DNA of 64,000 nt from Ophiodon elongatus (taxonomy: Eukaryota; Chordata; Actinopteri; Perciformes; Hexagrammidae), in contig JACSYO010000458.1 in assembly GCA_016806645.1 (NCBI GenBank), positions 257,501-321,500 of the forward strand, written 5' to 3'. Below, piece after piece: positions 49,239 to 59,902 of this stretch. The translations under genes and the position numbers were made by a program. The notes beneath the pieces are model-generated. The model saw nothing but the letters and a program-made list of their open reading frames with translations. It searched no databases and had not been told where the DNA came from. Positions within the stretch are counted from its first letter, which is position 1, and each line of letters starts with the position of its first letter.

Positions 49239-52200
49239 TTGATGACGTAAACATGTGAGTCATCACCTCGTGTAGTGATGATACAGGTATTAAAAAGTGT
49301 GCCATGCTGCGTGGAAATTCTAAACGTCTGACCAAACGTGGAGTGTTGAACAGGGTCCACTTGTTTAACCTGGTTAAAGTCTGAGCGTTACATCATCGAC
49401 GTGTTAGAGCATTCAAATGCGAGTTGTTCTCTATGTTGGGAGCGTTTCCATTCGCACTGGGCATTCAATTGACAGTCGTACGGTAGGTGACATTTAAATT
49501 CTGCCCAGGCGGCTTTTTGTTTCGTGATTTTTAAGGGTGCGGTTGAGGATTTTGTCATGAAGATGTTTTTGGCCTAAAGGCGTTGTTAGGCGTGTGTCTC
49601 TTTACATTCCTAAATGGACCCGACTGAAGAGACTCCAGCAGCGCTGGATCAAAGTAAGACTCAGAATGAGGATCGTCTTCACCTGATTAGAGATCGTTTT
49701 CGTTTGTCCGGCCGCTCTGTGTTAAAACACTTTCTAACAATCGTCCCCTCTCGGCTGAAGACAGAACAGTGAATCCGGTGCTTTTCGTACTCTCGGACAG
49801 CTGTCCACCTGCGTCACTCCCTATAATAGGATTTGTTACTCACTATCCCGCCTCTCCTCTCCAGTTCTTCCCCTACATTCTGCTGCTGGTGGCGGTGCTG
49901 ATGTACACGCCGGCGTTGTTCTGGAGATTTTCCGCGGCGCCCCTCCTGCAGTCGGACCTGGGCTTCATCATGGAGGAGCTGGACCGGTGCTACAACCGCG
50001 CCGTCACTCTGGCCAAACGCATGGCCACGTCAGGACTGCTCACCCCAGACAGGTACAGAAATGGACAATTACGCAGTTATAACAAACAAGTAAAATGGTT
50101 AGAGATTAAAAGCAAACTTGAAAAGGTTTGTTTGTGTTAAGTGCTTTTTTTATAAACATTTTTGAGGTCCTGATGTGAGTGGGGAAAAGAGTCCAGAAAA
50201 GTCCTCTGTCACTCCAAGTTCGGTGCTTGTTTTTTGAGATGTAAAAAAAGGTTGTTTTGACAATGTGGTTGATGTGTTATTCAAATGAAAGCGTTGGATC
50301 CAAAATGACTGCGAGGTTGCAGATGTTGGAAGAAGGGGAAAACGGCAGAGCCGTCGGCGAGGAGGAAAAAGCTGTTGGTGTGTTTTTGATGACGACTTCA
50401 GATTTGTTGCAGTTTATCAACAAATGGGGGCTCGTATGCGTTTACTGGACTTCACAGGCAAAAGTCACCCTTCAAATATGCAGCAGAGGAGCAGAACCTC
50501 AGAGCGTAAACGTGGATGTAGAATCTAACTAATAAAGCCATCGCACACTTTAGGTTTAACAACTCAGTTCAGCTGAGTGGTCGGAGGACGCTACTACAAT
50601 ATGTGATTCGTCATTTGTCTCATGCAACATTTGATCCAACTTTGATTCCAATCACTGCTTCGTTTAAGCACTTAGCATGAGACTACAAGTGGGAACTACT
50701 CGAGGTGATATGGCTGTTAATGATTTGCAGAGACAAATGAGGAAGAGGAAATATGAACATTCGCTTCCTTTTTAAAGATGCTCTGTTTCTCTTCTCTTGG
50801 TCTTGCCATAGTTAAGTGAATCAGTTTGAGCACTCCATCACCCTCCACTGCGCTCTCTCTCGCTCTGTCTGTCTGTCTGTCTGTCTGTCTCTGTGTGTGT
50901 TCCTGTATTCCCTGAATCCAGCGACCCCACCGAGGGCTGTTTCAATTACCCGCTGGTGGAGAAGTTCCTGATGACCAAGCGTTGCTCGCGGTCGATGCTG
51001 TTTCACTACCTGCTGTGCCGCGGCCTGACTCTCGTCACCCTGCTGTGCGCCTGCGTCTACCTGGGCTACTACCTCCGTCTGGCCTCCGTCACCGACGATT
51101 TCGGCTGCGAGCTGCGCGTCGGCCTGCTCGCCTCCGACCCGGGCGTCCCCGACAAGGTGCAGTGCAAGCTCATCGCCGTGGGAGTCTTCTCTTTGCTGAG
51201 GTATGTGTCATTTGGTTAATGACTGAATGTTTGGATTTAAGGTAATTTAATTTTTTCATGATAGTCTGAGAGAAACTTCTTATCATACCTCCTCTCCTCT
51301 CTAGCCTCGTCAACCTGGTCCTGTTCATTGCGCTGATTCCCGCGGTGATCTATGCGAGTGTCCGTCCCCTCTTCTGCACCGGACACGCCCGCTTCCTGGA
51401 AACCTACCAATCGCTGCCCACCGTGAGCGTCCTGCCCAACCCTGCGAACCAATGGGACGATCTCTCTCTCTATCTGCTTTTCCTGGAGGAGAACATCAGC
51501 GAACTGAAGTCCTACAAATACATCAAGGTGCTAATGTGTGGCGTGCTCGTGTGCCAGCTTCCAGGGCTGTGGCCCAGATAGTCTCCATTTACCATTTAGT
51601 GCACTTTTATCACTAGCCGCTGTTTTATTTGAGTGACGTCAAACATGCCTCCACTGAAGCAAACCTACTGTGTTCCAAAAACATACTATGTCAATGCAGT
51701 AGGCCAAAAATATCAGGATGTTCCGCTGCATTTGGTCACCTTTTGCAGTATGCATGCTATTCTGGCCCATAATCCTTTGCGCAGCAGGTATATGAGCAAG
51801 AGGGTCAAAGTTAAAGGCGCCATGTTTTAAGGAAGTAGTATGTAGTATATACATTGTGAGGGTAGCTGTGTACTTAGTATAATACTGGTACAATATATGG
51901 TCATAAATAATATATTTTTTAAATGTCTGATGATGTTTTCTGACTGCAGGTGTTGGAGTTGTTGAAGAGACAAGGCGAATGCTGCGGAGAGGACTTTGAT
52001 TCCATGGGTCTGCTGCAGACGCTCTGCCTAGTGAAGCTGGACAGCGTGGATGGGAGGAAACCCGCCGGTGCTGCGGGGAAACGGGATCAAGTGAAGACGA
52101 ATCCGGCGGAGTCCGCCGGCAGCCGCACAGCAGCTAGGAACAGCTTCAGCCGCCCAAACTCGGCTGCAGGAAACAAAGACGGCAGGATGGAAACGGAGAT

Positions 52201-52994
52201 GAAAGGTGAGTACAGGTAGCGTTCTATGAAGGACTTAAAATCACATTTTCAATAGAGAAATTAATGACTGTTCTCTTTAAGAGGTTATAACTGTGGTGGC
52301 GGGGGCGTGGTTGGGCTCAGCTGCAGAGGGGACGGAGTGTGGGAGTGGTTCAGGGAACGGCACCGGGAAGAGGCTTAATCAGCCTCACCTGGAGTCAATC
52401 AAGGATCGTGTGTCTACGGTATTAAATGCCAGTAGGAACAGATGAGGAGGGAGGAGCAGGAGACACAGGCTGGCAGAACGACAGAGCAATTCAATAAAAC
52501 ATTACCAAACGTTACTTTTGTGTGCTGGCTTATTTGTACGCAGAGGAACCCACCGAGGTAACACAGACTTGTTACAGTAACCATCTCTAGTTCATTAGTT
52601 GGACTGTGGATAGAAACATACACTATTCATGTTTCATTTTTTTAAGGACATGCTGAGGGAAGGGTGAGATTATTTTGCATGCCTTTTTACCAGAATACAA
52701 ATCGTATTGAGTGACGGCACATAATATAACAACATAAAGTTTTACCTTCAGTGTTTCACTTTGAGATGGGATCAGACGCTTATTGGCTTTCTTACACAGT
52801 TAGATGGAAAGGTCAAGGCCAATGTAGTAGATTTCTTTTCATTTGAATTGACACCTGTACACAAAATCCTAAATACTTCCGTAACATATAATATAATTAT
52901 TGCTGTGTTTTCAGAACTCATTCCGCTGCCAGACAGCGACGTAACGGGCAGCAAAAGCAGTGAGGGAGAGGCTCTCCGGCAGCGAGCGGTGTGA
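48451..52994 (+). CDS. panx1: Pannexin-1, large-pore ATP-release channel
   Basis: Seven coding exons (48451-48631, 49055-49170, 49865-50052, 50922-51200, 51305-51527, 51950-52205, 52915-52994) give 440 residues (human 426). Pannexin-1 forms a heptameric plasma-membrane channel releasing ATP and other metabolites. The N-terminus MAIAHVATEYVFSDFLLK and TM1 (KMVTCVAVGLPLLLISLAFA) match human almost exactly. C66 and C84 of the first extracellular loop and the constriction residues W74 and R75 are conserved. The second loop keeps its cysteine pair (DDFGCEL...DKVQCKL). The cytoplasmic DLSLYLLFLEENISELKSYK block is present, as is a DSVD sequence (360-363) at the position of the human caspase site DVVD. 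The first loop is nine residues shorter than human, reading HTHT before PLWLHK. The human second-loop NDS glycosylation sequon is absent, but an NFS sequon occurs at N71. Teleosts have panx1a and panx1b; I cannot assign which. Confidence 0.97.
49171..49233 (+). repeat. (AC)n microsatellite at the panx1 exon 2 donor
   Basis: The donor GTACAC after the AAG codon is the first part of about 30 AC units. A second, coding GTACACACACACAC run lies in exon 2 itself at 49135-49148. Confidence 0.97.
50866..50890 (+). repeat. (GTCT)n microsatellite before the panx1 exon 4 acceptor
   Basis: Six GTCT units about 30 bases upstream of the acceptor (50921). Confidence 0.95.
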
Positions 52995-54670
52995 CCGGCT
53001 GCTGGCACGGCCATGGAGACCTGGACAACATCGCCGCCATCCCAGGGTGCATTCACAACTCACGGCCTTCCCGTCCTGATGGAGGGATTTAAAAAAAAAT
53101 GGGATGGGAGATTGAAGCAACATCATCATCGAAGTCCTTCGAGGCGTTTATCAAACCTTTCTTTGAATGAGGCGCATGTTCTTTTTTTTTTTTTAGTGGT
53201 TTGAGAGGCAGATTTTTGTTGTCCAACAGCACAAAATAAGTGAGCCGGTAACACTATACACACTGGAAGGTGACTCTTATGTTGGTAGAGATTTCAGGAA
53301 TCGCTGACTACATTTACCTGCACACTAATATTCCACTATTAATATATTTTGTGCATGTAAACGTAGTCGTCAAACTTGTAAAACCATTAAGGACTAATCC
53401 AAATTTATTTTTGAGTAATAGGTTAAAACACTACAGTGCTAAAATGCGAACAAAGATGCAACTGTTCTGCTCTACGAATTATGGGACACATGATGTCATT
53501 AGACTGACAGTATAGAAGAACATTCTTAAAGACTATTTAGCAGGATGTGATACACACTTACCAGGGATGTGGGTTTCTTTTTGAGTTTTCTTTTCCTGAT
53601 CCCTATTACTGAACAAGTTGATCGCACACTGGATATGTTCTCCGTGACTATTTAAAGTTAAAGCAGTTCAGTGGGTATGCAGTAAAGGTACTTTAAGGCT
53701 TTTAAATTGTGAGGGTTTTAACAGATTTACATTTTTCAGAACACCATATGACAAAGTTTGGGTATGAAATTGTCAAATTGCAGTCATGTGGTTTACCTCA
53801 ATGTATTTATTTGCACTTGTCATGACGGGAGAATGTACTTTTATTGAGATTATCAGTTACATTTCAAGACAGTCATGGTTGTAAAGAGGAATACCACTCA
53901 ATGAGGAAGTCATTCTACATCCTTCTGTCTGGAAAGTGATATGACGAGACAGCTGAAACAAACCTGTGCTCAGATATGTCACGTTTTGGGTGTTTAGTTC
54001 TCAGTTTTTACAGTCATTGGTTCGATTATCTATATAAAGGTGTTTACCATGTGGTACAAATGCAGGACACTTTTATTTGAATGTGACATTTACCCCCCCA
54101 CCACCCCACCCCAACAAATATGGTACAAGGCTTTATTGCCTAATGTTTAACAAATGCATAATTTCTCTAAAAATGGCACATCAGAGGTAATAACTCTGCT
54201 TAAGGTTGAATCATTTTGTCAAGAGTTTATGTACTTTAGGTAGTTTGGTTGTTGTAACCTGGAATTAAACTCGCCGTGCTTGTTTGGAAATCTCAGGGAT
54301 AAAAACATCTCACGTAATTGTCAGTGTTTACGTCTTCTTCCACTGCCTGTAAATATGCACTACACTAAGTGGAACATTTGGTCATGAAATGACTGATGAG
54401 ATCTCCTCTTTACTCTCTACATTAGTGTATGTTTAAGAACTGCACTGCTGTCTTTTCCATATAAATATTGGGGTCCCATGTCTGTGCAGTGGGGCACTTT
54501 ATTAATGTAAAGTCTTTGAAGAAACTGATGCTTGTTTGTGTGTTGTGTTTCCATTGTTCCATTTCTGAGGTGACATTTTGATGTTTGAAACTGCTGTTGG
54601 TCATGTTTGGTGGCTTGATTATTACACTTGATTGCCTGCAGTCTTAGAAATAAATATTGGAATAGATATT
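52995..54670 (+). other. panx1: panx1 3' UTR with AATAAA at 54649-54654
   Basis: AT-rich noncoding sequence after the stop. A good AATAAA hexamer ('gaaataaatattgg') would give a 3' UTR of about 1.65 kb. No other gene is visible in this stretch. The actual cleavage site is unknown. Confidence 0.5.
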
Positions 54671-54739
54671 ATAGATAATATCTTGTAGAGAGGTGCCAAC
54701 TAAAGGTAAAACTTCTTTAAGCAGCCTAGTCGGGTTGGG

Positions 54740-55330
54740 GTCTAAGAGCAGGTTTGTGTGTAGACATTGTTGAAGTCATTGGGAGAAAAGCCATCTAAAT
54801 ATACATCAGGGTTTACAGCTGTATCTAAGGTTACTCTATTCGAGGATAGATCGCTACTGGTGGAGGGCAGGAGATTATTAATCTAATAATTAGAATCTTA
54901 TCATTGAAGAAGTTCATGAAGTCCTTACTATTGAGGTCCATAGGAATACACGGCTCAACAGAGCTGTGTGTCAGCTACAGTGCTAAAGAGAAACCTGGGG
55001 TTGTTCTTATTTTTCTCTATTGATGAGTAATAGGCTGCTCTGGCATTCCTATATGTTTTAAGACCATCTCGCCAGACAAACTGAGATTCTTCTAAATTAG
55101 TTGAACGCATTTCCTTTCAAGTTTTCGTGATGTTTGCTTTAACTTTTTTACCATGGAGCTAACTACATTTTCCAAGGGGCAATAGAGTCGAGTGTCATTC
55201 TCAGTGAGCCTGTAGCACTACCGACAAGATGCTCAATCTGGGACGGACTAAAGTGAGCGTAGGAGTCCTCTGTTATATTGAGACATGGCACCTGAACTGA
55301 CCGAGGTTGTAACCAACACAACTTTGCACT
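54740..55330 (-). mobile_element. Decayed LINE-like dispersed sequence
   Basis: Phrases such as 'aagagaaacctggggttgtt', 'gtgatgtttgctttaact' and 'atgctcaatctgggacgga' belong to a long repeat I recognise from many teleost genomes, probably part of a non-LTR element in reverse orientation. No intact frame. The family assignment is from memory and uncertain. Confidence 0.45.
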
Positions 55331-55879
55331 GCTTAAGTGGTGTGAGGGAGATAGTTTTGAATATTGTACAAACTGAGGGGGATGCACTGTTCCTGCAATA
55401 TCATCTCGTCCATTCTGTACCAATGGCATCCTTTTTTGTGTATATAATTACAGATAACCAAGATAAAATAAGTTACACATATTGATTTAAAACAAGACAA
55501 CTTGAGAGGAATGTTGGGGAGGTTTCTCCAACCCTTTTCTGTACAGGAATAGATTCTTTCTTGTTTTATGTATTCATAAACCTCTCAGAATATATTAAAT
55601 ATTGTCTTGATCCTAAAAGAGAAATGTATTGGGAATACATACGCTAGATGTAATAATGTGAGCAGAATATCTGCTTTAACCGCCATTACCTTCCCAACGT
55701 TAATCAGGCTCCTGTTTGGGGTTGAGCCTCACGGTGATGCATTCAATCTGAACTGGTTACTGCAAGCCAGGTTGGGGAAGGTCAGTGAGATACACAATTA
55801 ATAGACTTCAAAACCTTCGAAAATATAATAATAAAAAAATAGTTTGGGTAAATTCTTAAGACTTGCTCAACTACCCAGA

Positions 55880-57780
55880 TATGCTTGTATGGGCAAGACT
55901 AGCAGCCAGTCCCAGGGTTCCCGGCCCACAGACAGGACCAAGAAGCAAGATTAGTCGGAGACCGCCGTCCGTCAGAAACAGCATGTGTCCACGAGCCAGC
56001 CCACAGAGACCACGTCCACATCAAGAGGTCCAGATTACTCCATGGAATCACCTCGGAGTGACTCCTCTGTAAGTGATAGTCACATTATATGCAAACAATG
56101 TAAATGACAACAACTTGTTTTACATGTTTGGTAAATCGGTTTTATGTTTTAACAATATTTTGTACACAATAATAAGCAAATGTTTTGTATGTGTGTTGCA
56201 GGAGGAGGTGGAGGCAAAACCCAAATGGCGTCCCATCTGCTGACATTTCCAGCCCCCAAAAGAACACAGAAAGAGGCTTGTTCACCAGCATTCTTAATGC
56301 CTCTTAAACCGACGGCTGATGAAATCAGACCGCATGTGGTTTTATCCACCAGAACCTCCTGGCTACTTAAAGGGTGCTGTGCCAACGCCACACCTCTTTT
56401 TTAGGAGCCATGTCTTTGTGTGGCTCCCTGTTGGAGTCTGGAGATACTCCTTGAAGTGTCCTTGAAGTGATGACTGTGGGTCAAGGACGGAACGTACACC
56501 TCTAAGTCTGGCTACCACCACCAGGTGGTACTCACTTTACTTGTGTTATTACATTTCATTATTACTGTGTAGGTAAACATGAACAAAGAGTACAGGAAGT
56601 CATATGCTGCTATTGGCTTTTAATTGATTGGATTTTTCTCCCAATATGTACTTTAGGTACGTCACGTCTGTGATGTGTCCAGCTGGTACACAGAGCTCAC
56701 CGAGGTCCTGTGCTGTGGAGCCTGCACAAAGGCAGCCAGGAGCGGAGGAGGAGGAACAGTGGGCCGGTGGCTTGTGTGGGACTCTGCTGTGTTATCACAA
56801 CTCAGCGAGGCTCATCAAGCTCTGTTCCCCGCCATCCTCACCAGCAAGTGAGTTACTGAACATAATGTGTGCATATTAAACAGACTAACTTGAAATAATC
56901 CATCAACCTCCCCATATTGATTGTAAATCTACTTACAGACGTGATGTGGATAAGAGTGTTGTGCGCCTTCTGAGGGACCAGACCGAAGGTAACACTATGG
57001 TCAAGGTGTGGAGGCAGATACAGGAGAGTCACATTAAGGAGTACCTTCACCGGAAGGACCTGTACACCACACTCCTCGTGACTGTAGTGGAACCGGGAGG
57101 GATCGTCTCTGCATGAGGACACTTGTTCCAGGCTCCACCTCCTCCAAGAGAACTTCCCTCTGCTTCCTGCTATCAGAGGCCAACAATGTGCAGGATTATG
57201 GCAGCCAGATCCTCTCCACTTTTGGCATTGTACTGAAAATGGATTCCATTGAGAAAGTATGTCACTCAAAACATGTGCCATAATGCCAAACTGTATAATG
57301 CAAAACATGGTAAACACTGTTGTAAAATGATTCATAAAAATCACATATCAACATATAAGCTGTCTGGGGAAGGTCGAGGCTCAACTGAGAGGTTCAACAG
57401 CATCAGAAACAAGCGCTCACAAATTGTTTAATTTGTGCTGACCTGTGAGGAGTCCACTCAGAAGCTGGAACTGATGAGCCGTGGAGTCATGGAGAGGTTC
57501 TGGCTGGCCAATCAACCTGTCCCTAAGATCCTCTATGTGGACCGTGGGTGTCAACGTGCTCAGGGCCCAACAGCATACGCCAGAGTCTCACTCCAAGAAC
57601 CCTGTGTTCAAGTCGGCTCTAGCTGGTGCAGTGCTGGTCTACAACCACTCAGACCTGGAGCTGATCATCGAAGACTTCAGAACCGAGAACCCGGCAACAC
57701 TGAAGTCTGTCTCAGAGGAAGATGTTGTCCGCTGCTACATTCTCTCATCTCCAGAGAGGAGATGAGAGGTCCCGCTGGGC
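55880..57780 (+). pseudogene. Decayed transposase-like gene (fish DUF6729-associated type, tentative)
   Basis: Scattered, frame-shifted protein fragments lie in order on the plus strand: a Pro/Arg-rich leader (55.9-56.1 kb), EEEEQWAGGLCGTLLCYHNSARL (56.8 kb), VKVWRQIQESHIKEYLHRKDLYTT (57.0 kb), FGIVLKMDSIEKV (57.2 kb), ILYVDRGCQ (57.5 kb) and KSALAGAVLVYNHSDLELII (57.65 kb). The spacing of the MD and YVD segments recalls DDE-type domains in a large family of fish proteins with a Cys-rich N-terminal domain. Stops and frameshifts separate every block, so it is not functional. Family identity is from memory; a profile search would settle it. Confidence 0.4.
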
Positions 57781-57862
57781 TGGACGAGAGCGGAGTGAGC
57801 CTCCCCAAAAACACCTGGTATAAAAGACCTCATAAAGTACATCAATTCTTCTTCACTGTCTG

Positions 57863-58722
57863 TCCTATTAACAAGGGAACCGCTGTGACTGTGAGTTCAT
57901 ATTCATTAGAGAATCATTCACTTAATCTGAATAAATTTAAAATAATATGTGTGAGGGTATATTAATAACATTGAAGGAATTTAATTTGCTTTGTCAAGAG
58001 ACAAATCCTATTTTATATTAAAATCATTACCTGCTTCACAGAAGTCAACAGCCAACGTTTAGATTATTAACAGTACAGGAACTGTTTTGCGATAATCATA
58101 CACACAGTCAAACCTTCCTTCAAAGATTAACTGAACTTTATTATTTAGGTATTTATTATTTAACACTTCATCAGGGGAGAGCACGAACGCAGTCCCCCAC
58201 TACCAGAAATTATGCAATCGAGATTCCCACATTTGGGGAATTCGCAGAAGTCAGCTCAGCCGAAGTGCAATGGCTAAGCCTCGCCCTGGGTGAACCACCT
58301 TCTTGATCATGGTATCTCCCTTGCCAGGTAAGTATGAGTTGTACACATCCGAGGCCGGGGAGTCTTTCACAGACACACCATGTTGACTGATGGTGCTGAC
58401 AATATAGATATCACCAAAAACTACAGACTAGTTAATATAGAGGAAGGTTACGTGTAATAAGCTTGACAAAGATTATTTACATTTTAATTGAGAAATAATG
58501 GTTACATTTCCCATCATGCAATGCTGTATTTCCATATCAAAAGCCAAGCTAAAATCACCAACTCTATCTATTTATCTCCAACAAAAGAGTAAGAGCTGAA
58601 CAGCGAGTTCAGATGAGACGAAGCTAAATCAAACTGCAGTCAAAAGTAGTTTGATCCGCATTTTACATCCAAAGGAAAAAATAAAATCACATACTTTCTC
58701 TGCTTCTCTCACATTACAACCA
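57863..58722. repeat. Duplicated U1 unit, copy A
   Basis: About 0.86 kb, matching 59899-60783 nearly end to end: 'caagggaaccgctgtgact' at the left, the U1 gene, and 'gcttctctcacatta' at the right. Copy A lacks about 24 bases present in B around 60464-60490 (ending 'gacctacagg') just beyond the U1 promoter. Confidence 0.93.
58172..58335 (-). ncRNA. U1 spliceosomal snRNA, copy A
   Basis: A 164-nt minus-strand gene, the standard vertebrate U1 length. The 5' end ATACTTACCTG contains the sequence that pairs with 5' splice sites. Stem-loop I (GGGAGATACCATGATC) and the stem II/III region with GCGAGGCTTAGCCATTGCAC follow. The Sm site region reads ATAATTTCTGG, and the terminal stem ends CTCTCCCCTG. 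Relative to copy B it differs at two positions: GACTTCTGCG versus GACCTCTGCG, and GTTCGTGC versus GTTCGCGC in the terminal hairpin. U1 genes are transcribed by RNA polymerase II through SNAPc; a candidate proximal element (ctgtgaaag) lies about 30-43 bases upstream in both copies. Confidence 0.97.
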
Positions 58723-58739
58723 CTGACACTGTTGGATGG

Positions 58740-59850
58740 GGACCCTCAATGTGCAATTCCTAATGCCATCCTCACTTTGGTGGCCAGGCAAACAAATGTC
58801 ATCCGCATTTACTGTTTCATAGAACATTTTGATCAGAGGAACGACTAAATAAATGATTAAAAGCCCACTTACCTTTTCTTGTTTAGCATGGTCAACATCT
58901 ACATGTAGTACAGGTAAGCAGTCCTCTGTGCCACTGAATTCCTGCGTGTGAAAGATTTACAACTACAGTTGAAATACATTGCACCAAAACTGGCAATAAA
59001 ACACAACCACAAACATGCAAGAGTTTCACCACCAACAGGAGCACCTGCATTTTTTGCCAAAAGGCAGAGACACAAAAGTAGTTCAGAATTGGCTTTAAAG
59101 GCTCGATACACCAGTTTCTCTCACTGACAGGTCTAGAAGGTGAATAAGAGTATAGGACCAACGACAGAGGAGGAAAACGTCACAGAATCACTACAAAGTA
59201 TCTTATCTTAAAGAAACAAACCTAACAAATGTAGCTCATGGACTCTTCCTGGTCACATGGTGCCTTATAGTCCAATAGGAATTTAAAACAGCAGAAACAC
59301 AGTTATAACAAAGTTACAGTACATACAACCGTGTGTATTTTTCATTTGTGTTAATGTTTACAAAGACTGATCATGACAAAGTTCTCTGTAGATGAAAAAA
59401 AGTGCTGTTTATGAAATAATGTCTGTGAAAAAAATAAGGAGTTTCCTTAAAACAAGTTCACTAAACGTTTTACCGGTGAATGAATACAACGCAAAGGCAC
59501 AAAAGAAAGAAACTTGTAAGAAGCGAGATATTCATAAAGCAGCGCGTGGGAGTCCTCTTGGTCACGTGACACGCTCTGGTCCAGGGACAATATAAATCAT
59601 CCCAAACTATGATTTCATTTACAGTCATGTTACAAACACAGTTGTAGCACAAAAAGAGACAGAGAGCCAATGTTTCCTGAAGTAGAATGTGTTTTTCACT
59701 GTCCGGTGATGAACTACACAACAAGAAGTCAAAGAGCTCCGGTAGTCTCTAGTGGAGAACAGAGCTCACTGCAGGATTCAACCCTAAACTGACCATGAGA
59801 GCCACAACGGAGTTTATGATGTTAACTATGAACATTATTCTCTTTTTCAC
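58740..59850. other. Spacer between U1 units, no gene recognised
   Basis: Unique AT-rich sequence. It includes a perfect GTCACGTGAC palindrome at 59561-59570 and a minus-strand open stretch (about 58735-58955) bounded by splice-like signals that I could not tie to any protein. Confidence 0.5.
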
Positions 59851-59853
59851 TGA

Positions 59854-59854
59854 C

Positions 59855-59902
<48 letters not shown>
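59854..59902 (+). repeat. (GTCT)n microsatellite at the left edge of U1 unit B
   Basis: About twelve GTCT units, where copy A has only one or two (57856-57866). The array expanded at the duplication boundary. Confidence 0.95.

Noticed and set aside
58735..58960. Minus-strand open stretch bounded by CACACGCAG and AAAAG|GTAAGT signals in the U1 spacer
   Set aside because: No recognisable protein, no phase-compatible neighbouring exon, and the frame ends at the duplication edge.
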